In this document: in pieces, positions 29,761 through 38,655 of the stretch
How positions within the stretch are numbered: position 1 is the first letter of the stretch
Layout of the letters: every line of letters starts with the position of its first letter
From: a virus
Virus record (IMG/VR): IMGVR_UViG_3300009093_000036
Coordinates: 124,001 to 188,000 of that record
DNA length: 64,000 bases
Strand: one strand, 5' to 3'
The notes under the pieces: generated by a model
What the model saw: the letters and a program-made list of their open reading frames with translations, nothing else
Told to the model about the DNA's origin: nothing
Database searches by the model: none
Position numbers and translations under genes: made by a program

Positions 29761-32280
29761 TCAGTATTGCGACGGATCGTTGGGGGAAGCGGTGAGCGCC
29801 TTCGTACCGAGGATGCCGGTACCGAGGCCAGCGACGAACGCCGGCAGGTGCTCGCGAAGATGCGGGCCGAGAGCCTGAACACCGCGATGTGCAGAGGCGA
29901 CGCCGTGGTTGACGGCGGCGTTCACCGCAGCTTCGACAGTGTCGCCGGCACGATGCGAGCTCGTCTTCGCACGACGGATCCCCTCGGCCACGGACTCCGC
30001 CATGTCGGACTTGCGCTGAGCGCGATCGTGCATGCCCTTGGCGGCGAGGAGGCCTCCGCCGGCGAGAGCCGCGGCGCCCGCGTTCGGAGCGTGCTTCGCA
30101 AAAGCCTCGGTCGCCGCCTCGCCCATGCCGTGAGCGATGCTGCGTCCGGTCGCACGACCCACGGAGTCGACGACTCCCGCGCTCTTGTCGCGGTTCGCCA
30201 TCGCACCGCCGGCGAGAGCGAGGCCACCAGCCGCCGCACCCGCCGCCGGCAGGTACGGACGAGCCTTCTGGATGAGAGCTCCGAGGCCGCTCGCAGCAGG
30301 CGCAGCAGCCGCACCGACGGCGCCACGCACACCACGCTTGCCCACGATCGTCGCGACGTCGACCGAGGTTTTCACCGTGACGTGCGTGCCGGGCTTGCCG
30401 CCCTTGTCGTCGCCCTTGGCCTCACCACCGCCGGAGTCACCCGACGGCTGCTGTTCCTGGCCTCCTGCGGCCTGCTCCTGACCCCCCGGTGCAGAACCCT
30501 GGGAATCCTGCCCCGGGGTTCCTTCTTGACCGGGAGCGACGCCCGTCTGTGCAGCGAGCTCGGCCTCCGCCTGCTGCTGCGGAGTGGCCGGCATCCCCTG
30601 AGCGGCGAGGTCGCTGACCGTGGCTGCGGACTCGGCGACCGGGTCCTGCATCACGAAGTTGGCGAGCTCCTGACGCATCTGATTGACGCGCATGCCGAGC
30701 TGCATCTTCTGGATGGAGTGATCCGCCGCACGGCCTTCCGCTTCCGCGGCCTGCTGCGTCGCCATCATCGCCTGCTGCGAGTCCATCTGGGACTGCTGCG
30801 TGAGCTGCTCGACCTGCTGCTGGGCCTGCATGAGCTGCTGCTGGGCAGCCTGGGCTTCCGCCTGCGCCTGCTGAGCTGCCTGCGAGGCCTGCATCGCGAC
30901 GGTCTTGGCGTGCGAAGCCTCGGCCATCGCCTGCGCCGCACCGAGCTGCTGCTCACGCTCGATGTACGCCTCGGGGGAGTCGGCGTTCGGCATCACCATA
31001 TCCGACTTCTTCTCCTGCTCCTTGTGCTTCTTGAAGAAGTCGGTGCCGTTCGACAGCACGGCACCTCCGACGTAGGCCGCGGACTTCGCCTTCTCGATGA
31101 GGTCGACCAGCGACACCGGAGCCTCGACCGGCTTGACCGAGACGTCCTTCGGCGACTTCGTGTTGGGCGACGTCTTCTGGACGTCCGGCTTCTCGGAGCG
31201 CAGAGCCGCGGGCGACAGAGGCGTCAGCTCCACACGGACCTGGTCCTTGTGGTGGATGACGTCCATGTCCTTGTTGAGGTCGGCGATGCGCTTCTGGAGG
31301 AAGCCCTTCATCGCCGCCTTCTTCTCGTGCTCGGCGTGGATGCCGGGGAACTTCTTCTCCACGGCGGCACGCACCTTCGCCTTCTCGTCGGAGGTGCCGT
31401 GCATGCCCACCATCCCGAGAGCAGCGAGAGCGTGATCCTTGTCATGGATGGGGTACTTGCGTTCCGCGGGGAACACGAAGTTGCTGTCCTTGATCTCGGA
31501 CCGGGCGCCGGCGGTGAGGTCGGCGGCCTTCTTGTCCTTCTCCTTGCCGGAGTAGGAGGGGTCCATGCCGGCACGACGGAGCTGCTCGTACGTCGCGACC
31601 GCAGCGGCCTTCGGCTGCTCGGGCGTCGTCTCGACCTGCACCTTCGTCGACGCCGGCTGCGCCTGAGCGGGCTGCTCGGTCTCGGCCGGAGCTTCGGCCG
31701 TGGGCATGGCAGGCAGAGCCGTGGGCTCGACGAGCTGCCAGAGCTCGTCCTGGTGCTCCTCCTCGCGCTGGAGGAACTGCTCGATCGTGAACTTCATGGG
31801 CGTGTCGCCGCAGATGCTGTGGAGCTGCTTCCACAGCGTGAGCCCCATCTGCTCGACGACGATCATCGCCTGCACGATCTCGTTCGGATCGTGAAGCGGC
31901 TCCGGCGGCGGGTACGGCGGGATCGAGACACCACCGGGCGACAGCACGCTCATGCGGCGCAGCAGGTAGTCGGCATGCTCCAGCTCGTGGCTGGCGTGCT
32001 CCATGAACTCCTCCGCGATCCCCTCGTGCGAGAGACCACGCATCATGTTCGCGTAGTAGACGTAGTACGTCTGCGTCTTGAACTCGTTCGAGACCATCTG
32101 CGCGATGAGCTCGACGGCCTGCGGAAGCGGAACGAGGAACGGGCCCTCGACCTCGCCGCCAGGTGCCGGCATCTCGCCCTCTGCCATCTTCCGGATCCCG
32201 GCGATGAACAGCGAGCCGTCGACGAGCCCGATGGGGTTCGTCGGCTTGAAGGACATGATCAGGGTCTTGTCGAGGTCCAT
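29761..32280 (-). CDS. virion-block protein with N-terminal ferritin-like di-iron domain
   Basis: 839 residues from the ATG at 32280, chosen because AGGGG stands eight bases before it. Residues ~50-185 are a four-helix ferritin-like domain. All six di-iron ligands of the bacterioferritin pattern are in place: E66, E99-x-x-H102, E143, E173-x-x-H176. After it come a proline-rich linker, a charged segment with YPIHDKDHALAALG, a long Gln/Ala coiled coil (about 425-545), and a Gly/Ala-rich C-terminus with AKTSSHRAGD. The domain could bind iron or protect against oxidation, or have been recruited as a structural bundle. The neighbours suggest it is packaged in the virion. This fusion is unusual. 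Confidence 0.75.
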   Translation of the reverse strand: MDLDKTLIMSFKPTNPIGLVDGSLFIAGIRKMAEGEMPAPGGEVEGPFLVPLPQAVELIAQMVSNEFKTQTYYVYYANMMRGLSHEGIAEEFMEHASHELEHADYLLRRMSVLSPGGVSIPPYPPPEPLHDPNEIVQAMIVVEQMGLTLWKQLHSICGDTPMKFTIEQFLQREEEHQDELWQLVEPTALPAMPTAEAPAETEQPAQAQPASTKVQVETTPEQPKAAAVATYEQLRRAGMDPSYSGKEKDKKAADLTAGARSEIKDSNFVFPAERKYPIHDKDHALAALGMVGMHGTSDEKAKVRAAVEKKFPGIHAEHEKKAAMKGFLQKRIADLNKDMDVIHHKDQVRVELTPLSPAALRSEKPDVQKTSPNTKSPKDVSVKPVEAPVSLVDLIEKAKSAAYVGGAVLSNGTDFFKKHKEQEKKSDMVMPNADSPEAYIEREQQLGAAQAMAEASHAKTVAMQASQAAQQAQAEAQAAQQQLMQAQQQVEQLTQQSQMDSQQAMMATQQAAEAEGRAADHSIQKMQLGMRVNQMRQELANFVMQDPVAESAATVSDLAAQGMPATPQQQAEAELAAQTGVAPGQEGTPGQDSQGSAPGGQEQAAGGQEQQPSGDSGGGEAKGDDKGGKPGTHVTVKTSVDVATIVGKRGVRGAVGAAAAPAASGLGALIQKARPYLPAAGAAAGGLALAGGAMANRDKSAGVVDSVGRATGRSIAHGMGEAATEAFAKHAPNAGAAALAGGGLLAAKGMHDRAQRKSDMAESVAEGIRRAKTSSHRAGDTVEAAVNAAVNHGVASAHRGVQALGPHLREHLPAFVAGLGTGILGTKALTASPNDPSQY

Positions 32281-32285
32281 GATGC

Positions 32286-32765
32286 TCACCCCTGGATGAA
32301 GGCGACGTACTGACGGCTGAGAGGCTCGATGAGGATCTCGATGATGTCGGTCGGGTTGGTGGGCGACTGCGTCAGCTTTGGGTCCGCCGTCGTCGTCGAG
32401 AACCCGAAGTACGAGTTGGCCGTCCCCGTTTCGAGCAGAACGACGGGTGTCGTGTCGTTCCAGAGAACGAGGACCTGCCCACCGTTGTCGTCGGACTTCA
32501 TGAGATGGGCGACCACGGAACCCACCGCAGCGTTGATCTCTGAGACGATGTGGTGGAGATCGAGGTTGGCGGAGAACGTGACCGTCCCCGCCGGAGTAGC
32601 GAAGTTCAGGGTGAGGCCGCCGACCGGGTGCTTGTAGAGGTCACCCGTCACAGCGAGCGGACCTTGGTCACGCCCCACCGAGAGGTTCGTCTTGCTGGAC
32701 ACCAGCCCGTTCAGGAGACGGGAGAGCTGCTCCGGATCCTTGGCCTTGATGAAAGAGATCGTCAT
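32286..32765 (-). CDS. stand-alone IN-like virion-block protein
   Basis: 159 residues. The body (GLTLNFATPAGTVTFSANLD, then HHIVSEINAAVGSVVAHLM, VLVLWNDTTPVVLLE and ANSYFGFS) follows the same strand-helix-strand pattern as the IN-like domains in the tail sheath. They may share ancestry. It could be an outer decoration or a baseplate part. Its stop lies just before the ferritin-fusion start. Confidence 0.55.
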   Translation of the reverse strand: MTISFIKAKDPEQLSRLLNGLVSSKTNLSVGRDQGPLAVTGDLYKHPVGGLTLNFATPAGTVTFSANLDLHHIVSEINAAVGSVVAHLMKSDDNGGQVLVLWNDTTPVVLLETGTANSYFGFSTTTADPKLTQSPTNPTDIIEILIEPLSRQYVAFIQG

Positions 32766-32792
32766 GAGGTCATCCTCTCACGGAAGGGGCTG

Positions 32793-33302
32793 TCACCAGA
32801 ACCCGAGGGCGTAGAGCCCGAAGTAGTCGGAGTGGACTCCGCTCGGACCAAGGTCGAGGAGTTGTTCGATGTTCAGCGCGGTCTTCACCTGGCGCTTGTT
32901 CTGCTCGTACCCGGCTTGGAAGAGCTGGAGCATGGACTGGATGATCGGAGCCTTGTCGTTGATCGCCACCGACATGCCGCCATCCGAGAACGGCAAGTAG
33001 TTGCGGGCGTGGAGGATCATCACGCTCTGTAGAAGCGTGATGACCGTCCCACGGACCATCAGGTTCTGGAGGCTCCTCGATGCGAGCTCGTTCAGGGCGT
33101 ACCCGGTGAAGGGCGGCGTCCCGTTGAAGTCGGACAGGAAGTCCTGCGTCGCCCAGACGATCATGCGATCCGAGCTCTCCTCCCCACGGATGAGGAGGTT
33201 GAGCTCGGCGAAGTCGCGCATGAAGAGCCGGACCGACTCGATGTGACCTCGAAGCACCGATCGCGGATCGAAAGGCTGTCCGAGTCCCTGAACGAACGGC
33301 AT
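32793..33302 (-). CDS. hypothetical virion-block protein
   Basis: 169 residues starting MPFVQGLGQPFDPRSVLRGH. Helical, with LFMRDFAELNLLIRGEESSDR and ALNELASRSLQNLMVRGTV. No conserved motif is known to me. It overlaps the upstream gene by one base. Small proteins of this kind next to the capsid gene may be head-completion or assembly factors. Confidence 0.55.
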   Translation of the reverse strand: MPFVQGLGQPFDPRSVLRGHIESVRLFMRDFAELNLLIRGEESSDRMIVWATQDFLSDFNGTPPFTGYALNELASRSLQNLMVRGTVITLLQSVMILHARNYLPFSDGGMSVAINDKAPIIQSMLQLFQAGYEQNKRQVKTALNIEQLLDLGPSGVHSDYFGLYALGFW

Positions 33303-34384
33303 CAGTTACCTCCCAGCCACGCCTCCAGCGCCGAGATGAGGTTCGCCTTGCTGACCTGGTCGGGCATCTTGGCGCCCGACGTGGTGATGAGCTCCTTGAG
33401 CTTCGGGTTGGAGAGGCCACGCCAGCCCTCGGGCAGCGTGCGGCCCGTGGACGGCTTCGCCTCGGCGACGTCGTCACTCTTCGCTTCCTCGACCTTCGCT
33501 TCCTCGACCTTCGTCTCTTCGACGACGGGTGTGGTCTCCTCGGGCTTCGAGAAGTCCATCTGCTCGGGGCTCGTCTTCGACGGGATGCCGGCTTCGGCCT
33601 CGACGTGCGGGGGAGCATCGGCATCCGACGGGGGCGGAGCGTCGTCGTGCGGAGGCTCGTTGGTCTCCTCGACCTTCGGAGCTTCCTGCGTCTCCTCGAC
33701 GACCGGCTTCTTCGCATCTTCGGCCTTCTGGGCTTCGATGCGAGCTGCCTCTTCGTCGGCCTTCTGCTTCTCCAGCTCGGCCTGAGCACGAGCCTGCTCT
33801 TCCTCTTGCGCCTTGACGGCTTCGCGAGCTGCCTTCACCACCAGCTCCTCGGCCTCGATGTCGGCCTTCACCTTGGCGAGGGCTTCCGAGAGGACGAGAT
33901 CCGTTGCGCTCGTGTCGAGCCCGAGCTGGGCGACGCGGGGCGAGTAGTCCATGAGGTGATGAACGCGGGTCTCGATGCTCGGCAGATCCGAGTCCGTCGA
34001 CGAGAGCGAGCGAGAGACGAACGCCTCCCAGACCTCTTGTGTCGGACGCTCGGTGCGCATCAGCTCCATGAGCTGAGCGAGCGGCATCGTGGTGTAGTCC
34101 GGGGCGTCGGGGGTGCCGACGAGCGCCGCGAACGCTTCGTTGATCTCCACGACCGTGTAGACGTTGTCGTCTCCACTGCGGAGCTGGAGGATCCCCTGCG
34201 AGATCTTGTGGAGCAGCTCGTCCTTGTGGGGCGCGAGCCGCGGGAACTCGACGGGCACGCTGCGAGCGGGACGCACCGTCCACGGCCCGAGGCGGAACAC
34301 CATCTGGCGGGGCTTGGCGGCATGCCGGAGCGTCCTCGTTTCCGAGTCGCGACCCGAGCCGTACAGATACACGATCTTGTCCAT
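33302..34384 (-). CDS. coiled-coil acidic protein with SAP/HeH-like C-terminus
   Basis: 360 residues. An N-terminal domain of ~165 residues has a beta-rich start (YLYGSGRDSETRTLRHAAK). A long Glu/Ala coiled coil follows (LVVKAAREAVKAQEEEQARAQ). A Pro/Glu-rich disordered segment carries near-identical ETKVEEAKVEEAK repeats, visible as 15-base DNA repeats near 33,480-33,520. The C-terminal ~35 residues (LSNPKLKELITTSG, ISALEAWL) look like a small HeH or SAP-type helical domain, which may bind DNA. It is just downstream of the major capsid gene, past a hairpin pair. Confidence 0.6.
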   Translation of the reverse strand: MDKIVYLYGSGRDSETRTLRHAAKPRQMVFRLGPWTVRPARSVPVEFPRLAPHKDELLHKISQGILQLRSGDDNVYTVVEINEAFAALVGTPDAPDYTTMPLAQLMELMRTERPTQEVWEAFVSRSLSSTDSDLPSIETRVHHLMDYSPRVAQLGLDTSATDLVLSEALAKVKADIEAEELVVKAAREAVKAQEEEQARAQAELEKQKADEEAARIEAQKAEDAKKPVVEETQEAPKVEETNEPPHDDAPPPSDADAPPHVEAEAGIPSKTSPEQMDFSKPEETTPVVEETKVEEAKVEEAKSDDVAEAKPSTGRTLPEGWRGLSNPKLKELITTSGAKMPDQVSKANLISALEAWLGGN

Positions 34385-34423
34385 GTCTCTCCTCGTTCGT
34401 TTTCAGGTTCATCAACACAATGG

Positions 34424-34485
34424 GCCGGAAGGCCGTCTCCAGCCAACCGGCCCATCGTAGCTGGTCCCAGCCCGAGCCGGGCTCC
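34424..34485 (-). terminator. hairpins after the capsid gene (attenuator candidate)
   Basis: After the capsid stop, the minus strand has a small stem AGCCCG / CGGGCT and then a larger TGGGCCGG / CCGGCCCA (34424-34455), with only TTGTGTTG afterwards. A partial terminator here would raise capsid transcript over downstream genes, as is common in tailed phages. Confidence 0.5.
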
Positions 34486-34489
34486 TCGA

Positions 34490-35602
34490 TCAGAAGGAGA
34501 CGACGCCCGGGAAGAACGTGCGATCCGCGGCGCGGTTGTTCGGCGCCCCGAGATCCTCCTCCACCTTCGGCGAGACCGAGGAGAGGATCGAGTCCGTGTT
34601 CAGCGACGTCGCGTCACCGGAGTAGAGCTCCAGCTTGCGGACCGACGCCACGTTGACGATCGACATGCCGACGTCCTTCCACGCGACGAACTTGATCAGG
34701 TTGATCACCTTGTCGATGTAGAACTTGACGTTGTTCAGGATGTAGAAGCGACCCAGGAACTCCGGCGACGTGTACGCGTACACGTTGCCCGGACGGAGGA
34801 TGTCCGTCTTGATGGTCCGGATCAGCTTCTTGCCGAGCAGGGTGTTGAACTGCCAGCCCTGAACGGTGGTCTCGCTCTGCACCTTCGAGCCCTGGTCCTC
34901 GATCGTCCACTGGAGGACGTCGTCGAGATCCTTGCTCGTGATGAGGATGAGCTCGCACTCCAAGCGGTTGCCGTCGAGTAGCTTCATCAGGTTGACGATG
35001 TCCGGGCGCTGGATCGGACGAACGATCGCGTCGTTCGTCGAAGCCGCACGCGCGAGCTCGCCCTTGATGACCGAGAACTCCACCGGCGGCGTGCCGCTCT
35101 GGAGACCCGTCGCGTTGAGCGCCGTCGTCGAGCCGTTGGCCTCGGTCTGGAGCGCCTGCACCGCGGCCTCGGAGTAGATCAGGAACTGACGGTCCTGGAT
35201 CTCGCCGATGTCGCGGATCGAGTTCTGCTCGACCACCTTCCCGAGCGGGTACGGGTAAGCCAGGAACTCCTGCTCCGGCTTCTGGTACATCTCGCTCATG
35301 ATGGTGATGAACGGCACCTCGACGCGCTCGCCGCGGAGCAGCCGAGCCGAGGGCTCGCCACGGAAGGTGACCACCATGGCGCGCGAACGCGGCTCCAGGT
35401 GCTCGATCTTCACGAGCGAGTCGTGGTTGACCGAGATCTGGCAGTCGCTGCGCGTGACGGTCTGGGGCGGGAGGACCCGCTCCAGGAACGACGCCTCGCG
35501 CAGGCGATCTCGGATGTAGCCCCCGACCTCCGCCGCGAGCTTCGTCTTCGCGTCGGGGTTCGAGAGGTGCTGAATGGTCAGCTCCTTTGCATCGTGCAGC
35601 AT
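34490..35602 (-). CDS. probable major capsid protein
   Basis: 370 residues. The segment YIRDRLREASFLERVLPPQT, SVNHDSLVKIEHLEPRSRAM, and later PSARLLRGERVEVPFITIMS has the feel of HK97-fold capsid proteins, with an N-terminal arm, E-loop and long helix. The C-terminal half is beta-rich (LGRFYILNNVKFYIDKVI). Its neighbours are decoration-like protein, scaffold-like protein and protease, the usual capsid gene group. It lies at the right distance from the hairpin attenuator. No catalytic motif is expected or found. I rate this as the best capsid candidate in the window. Confidence 0.7.
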   Translation of the reverse strand: MLHDAKELTIQHLSNPDAKTKLAAEVGGYIRDRLREASFLERVLPPQTVTRSDCQISVNHDSLVKIEHLEPRSRAMVVTFRGEPSARLLRGERVEVPFITIMSEMYQKPEQEFLAYPYPLGKVVEQNSIRDIGEIQDRQFLIYSEAAVQALQTEANGSTTALNATGLQSGTPPVEFSVIKGELARAASTNDAIVRPIQRPDIVNLMKLLDGNRLECELILITSKDLDDVLQWTIEDQGSKVQSETTVQGWQFNTLLGKKLIRTIKTDILRPGNVYAYTSPEFLGRFYILNNVKFYIDKVINLIKFVAWKDVGMSIVNVASVRKLELYSGDATSLNTDSILSSVSPKVEEDLGAPNNRAADRTFFPGVVSF

Positions 35603-35657
35603 GATGTTCTCCTATCTCCTTTTCTGTCTGTCCGTCCGTCCCGACTTGCCGTCCGGA

Positions 35658-36134
35658 TCAGACCGCCGTCTGAAGGAAGCGGAGACGACCACCGTTGGTG
35701 ATCGCCAGCCGCGTCACGTAGCCGATGATGAGGTTGGAGCCCGTGCGGAGGATGAGCCCCGAACGCGTCTGCCCACCGACCGTGCACGCGCCCGTCATGA
35801 GCGGGCTGTGGAGGACGAGCGACGTCGTGTCGTACACGATCGTGTCCGCCTCGTACGTGCCGCCCTTGAGGATGGCCGCCTTGCCGGTCGCCTGCATCCC
35901 GAGGTCACCGCGCCACTCCAGGAAGGCGTAGGCGGGGACGAGCGGGCCCTGGTCCGTCGCGCGGACGAGCTTGTACGTGCTGTCCTCCGTGACGAACTCA
36001 CCGTCCATCAGCGGGACCTTGCCCGAGATGTTGGGGTTGAGAAGGTCCTTGTCCGCGACCTCCATCGCCGGGCGCATCAGGCGATCCCAGGACGTCGGGA
36101 ACACCACCTCGAACTTCCGATCGTTCGTGCTCAT
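35658..36134 (-). CDS. probable capsid decoration protein
   Basis: 158 residues starting MSTNDRKFEVVFPT, where AGGAGAG is six bases upstream of the second ATG. It is beta-rich, with GTYEADTIVYDTTSLVLHSP, then RSGLILRTGSNLIIGYVTRLA. This pattern is shared by phage head-stabilising and decoration proteins. It is encoded directly upstream of the capsid gene. It has no KTAS motif or coiled coil. Confidence 0.6.
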   Translation of the reverse strand: MSTNDRKFEVVFPTSWDRLMRPAMEVADKDLLNPNISGKVPLMDGEFVTEDSTYKLVRATDQGPLVPAYAFLEWRGDLGMQATGKAAILKGGTYEADTIVYDTTSLVLHSPLMTGACTVGGQTRSGLILRTGSNLIIGYVTRLAITNGGRLRFLQTAV

Positions 36135-36167
36135 GATCATCTCTCCTGTCTGGTTCCTCGGTGTGGA

Positions 36168-36572
36168 TCAGCCAATCGCCTGAACGAGCGCGTCCAGGTG
36201 ATTGTAGTTCGCCGAGGAACCGAGCTCCCCGGACAACGTCGTCGACCCCGCACCGTGCGAAGACGAGGTCTCCTCGTCGGTGCGGAGCGTCGCCAGCTTG
36301 AAGCCGCCTGCGCTCATCTCGACGGCGGCTTCGATGCCGTCGAGCTTCGAGGGATCGACGGCGCTGAGCATCGCGACCTTCTCGGTCAGCGACAGAGCGG
36401 GCTCCAGGCCGCGCTCGTGCATCCGCATCGCGAGCTTGTGCACGTGAAGCTCACGCTCCACGGCCGTGTTGGTGGCCTGGAGCTCCAGGTTGTCGGACGC
36501 GAGCTTCCGGATCGTCTTGGCGCCCTCCAGGAGGACGGCCGGCGAATCGGAAGCGAGCTTCGTGAGGTCCAT
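36168..36572 (-). CDS. small helical virion-block protein
   Basis: 134 residues. The N-terminal half is a leucine-rich coiled coil (KLASDNLELQATNTAVERELHVHKLAMRM). The C-terminal half is low-complexity with many Ser, Gly and Thr. It starts MDLTKLASDSPAVLL. Position between scaffold-like and decoration-like genes suggests a capsid-assembly part. Confidence 0.55.
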   Translation of the reverse strand: MDLTKLASDSPAVLLEGAKTIRKLASDNLELQATNTAVERELHVHKLAMRMHERGLEPALSLTEKVAMLSAVDPSKLDGIEAAVEMSAGGFKLATLRTDEETSSSHGAGSTTLSGELGSSANYNHLDALVQAIG

Positions 36573-36584
36573 GTTCGTCTCCCT

Positions 36585-37490
36585 TCAGGCGGCCGTGCTG
36601 GCCGCCGCCTTGCGTGCTGCCGCGGTGTTGAGGATGGAGGCGATCTTCGCCCCTTCGATGTGGTCGAGGTTGTCGGAGAGGCCCTTGTCGGTCTTCGCCG
36701 AGAGGGCGGTCTCCGAGACGTGCTTGCCGGCCTCGGTGCGGACGTCCTTCGTCTTGGCGTCGCGCTTGGTCATCGAGATCATACCCGCGTTGTCGCGGAC
36801 CGGACCCGTGGGGACCGGGAGGTCGCCCTGGTTGCGGTTCGTCGGCAGCGTCTTGGGGTTGCCGTGGACGAGCTTCGTGGAGGCGTCCTCCTCCTCGTAC
36901 GCCTTCTTGGCGCGATCGAAGTCGGCGCGAGCCGCGTTCGCGAGGTCGGTGGCTTCCTTCGCACGGCCGACCGCGAGCAGAGCATTGCTCTGAGCGATCT
37001 TCGCCATGAGGACTTCCTCGGCCGCGCTCTTGGACTTGCTCCAGTTCGCGTCGTTCTTGTTCGTCTCGATGTGCATGCCGCTGCCCGGGCCACCGCCCGA
37101 GTGCGCACGCTGCGCCGGGATCGACGACGCGGACGTCATCGTGTCCTTCGTCGGGCCCTTGTCGGGCGAGACGAGGACCTCGGGGCCGCTGCGGTCCTGC
37201 ACGTTCGTGCTGCCGCCGCCCCGATTCGTGCCCATCTCGGCGAGCTTGGGCATCACGAGCGCGAGGTGTTCCATCACCTCGACGACCTTCACGGCCTCGG
37301 CCGCCGTCGAGACCACGCTGGCGCGCTTCTCGGCTTCCTTCGTGCGGACCGGAACGGCGGCTGCCGCTGCGGCGCGCTTCTCGGCTGCGGCGACCTTCGC
37401 GGCCTCCGCTGCCTTCGCATCGACCGTCGAAGCGATCTTCTCGCTTGCCGACTCGATGGCGGAACTCACCAATGCACTGAGCTTTCGCAT
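36585..37490 (-). CDS. alanine/lysine-rich virion-block protein
   Basis: 301 residues starting MRKLSALVSSAIESASEKIA. The first ~80 residues form a highly Ala/Lys helix. The middle is low-complexity (GGGPGSGMHIETNKNDANWSK), then helical (AKIAQSNALLAVGRAKEATDL), then a flexible tail. The composition is typical of scaffold or internal core proteins. It starts eleven bases after the next-upstream gene ends. Confidence 0.6.
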   Translation of the reverse strand: MRKLSALVSSAIESASEKIASTVDAKAAEAAKVAAAEKRAAAAAAVPVRTKEAEKRASVVSTAAEAVKVVEVMEHLALVMPKLAEMGTNRGGGSTNVQDRSGPEVLVSPDKGPTKDTMTSASSIPAQRAHSGGGPGSGMHIETNKNDANWSKSKSAAEEVLMAKIAQSNALLAVGRAKEATDLANAARADFDRAKKAYEEEDASTKLVHGNPKTLPTNRNQGDLPVPTGPVRDNAGMISMTKRDAKTKDVRTEAGKHVSETALSAKTDKGLSDNLDHIEGAKIASILNTAAARKAAASTAA

Positions 37491-37500
37491 GACGTCTTCC

Positions 37501-37731
37501 TCACTGCACCGGCGGAGGCGGTGCGTTCTTCTGCGCCAACGAGCTATCGCTGGGGGTTGCTTGGGACGGGTTCGGCGACGACCACTGCGACTTGCTGGGT
37601 GCGTTGGTCGACTTGAGCTTCTGTGACGCATCACCCATCCCAGACGAGGCGTACGACGAGCTCGGCCTGATGGAGGCGGTGGACGCCGTCTTCAGGAAGC
37701 TGTCGAACATCAAGTTGGGATGGGTGCTCAT
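37501..37731 (-). CDS. small Ser/Pro-rich virion-block protein
   Basis: 76 residues, MSTHPNLMFDSFLKTASTASI, then almost wholly Ser, Pro, Gln and Asn with no predicted fold. KTAS is at residues 14-17. It may be a processed internal peptide precursor: short, disordered, and carrying the recurrent tetrapeptide. Translation is supported by spacing between neighbours but not by any homologous domain. Confidence 0.5.
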   Translation of the reverse strand: MSTHPNLMFDSFLKTASTASIRPSSSYASSGMGDASQKLKSTNAPSKSQWSSPNPSQATPSDSSLAQKNAPPPPVQ

Positions 37732-37755
37732 CACGGTGTTGCTCAGGTGCCGGGC

Positions 37756-38589
37756 TCAGCCGACCTTGTAGCCCTTCAGGGCGAGGAGGTTGATGGCGGC
37801 GGCGTCGACCTGCTCTTCGGCGGAAGCGAACTTCGCGCTCGTGGCCGGGTTGACCCCGTTCTCGATGAGGATCTGAGCGGCGCGGAGCTCCGCGACCTTG
37901 GCGAAGTTGGCCTTCTTCTCGGCCTCTTCCTTCTCCTTCTTCTCGTCCTCGTCCTTCTTCTCGTTCTTCTCGTCCTTGCCCTTGCCGTGCATGTGCTCGG
38001 CGAACTGCGGGGGCATGCCACCGGCGGTCTTCGCGCGGAGCTCACGAACGAGAGCGGCCTTCTTCTCGTTCTTCTCTTCCTCGCGCTTCTCCTCGTCGGT
38101 CTTGCCGGCGGCGACCTTGTTCGCCTCGGCGATCTTCGAGAGCTCGTCGACGTAGGAGTGCGCCATCACGCGACCGATCGCATCGGCCTCCGCGAGCTTC
38201 TCCTGGAACGCGGCCTGCTTCGTCGCGTAGGTGGGGTCGCTCATGAGCTCCGCCATCTTCACGACGGCATCGTTGAGCTCCGCCGGCGACGCCTTCGTCA
38301 GGTCGTACCCGTTCGCCGCGGCGACCTTCACGACCTCGGCCATCGCCATGCCGTAGTCGACCTGCGGCTGCTCGCCCGCCACCTTCTCGGGCTGCGCCGC
38401 CGGGGCCGCTGCCTGGGGAGCCGTACCCGCCGGGGGCGTGGTCTCGGTCGCGACCTTGGGCTCGTTCATGAGCATCTCCAGGAGGTCCATCGACTCCTGC
38501 TCCGTGAAGTCGCTCAGCGTGAGGCCGCGGTCCGCCGCCAGCTTCACCAGAGCATCACCTGCCGCTGCGATCTTCGTCTCGAAATCCAT
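37756..38589 (-). CDS. probable scaffold or core protein
   Basis: 277 residues, strongly charged and helical. It has an Ala/Gln/Pro-rich linker (~50-75) and a long Lys/Glu coiled coil (KEKEEAEKKANFAKVAELRAA) in the second half. DNA in this region is correspondingly repetitive. It is encoded between the protease and the capsid genes. This is the place of scaffolding proteins in tailed phages. KTAGG and KASP segments resemble the tetrapeptide seen elsewhere. Confidence 0.6.
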   Translation of the reverse strand: MDFETKIAAAGDALVKLAADRGLTLSDFTEQESMDLLEMLMNEPKVATETTPPAGTAPQAAAPAAQPEKVAGEQPQVDYGMAMAEVVKVAAANGYDLTKASPAELNDAVVKMAELMSDPTYATKQAAFQEKLAEADAIGRVMAHSYVDELSKIAEANKVAAGKTDEEKREEEKNEKKAALVRELRAKTAGGMPPQFAEHMHGKGKDEKNEKKDEDEKKEKEEAEKKANFAKVAELRAAQILIENGVNPATSAKFASAEEQVDAAAINLLALKGYKVG

Positions 38590-38655
38590 GATCTACCTCG
38601 TCGTTCGTCGTTGCCCGATCGTCGGTGGCCGCGCGAAGCAGCCTCGGAAGGGGAG

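Noticed and set aside
29512-32313. 933-codon plus-strand open frame
   Set aside because: Antisense to the ferritin-fusion gene, which has a complete metal-ligand pattern.
33475-33525. Tandem 15-base repeat (KVEEAKVEEAK region)
   Set aside because: It lies in frame within a disordered Glu-rich segment, so it is a coding low-complexity repeat and not a regulatory site.
37900-38000. Repeated TTCTC/CTTCT tracts
   Set aside because: They encode the Lys/Glu coiled coil of the scaffold-like protein and need no other explanation.
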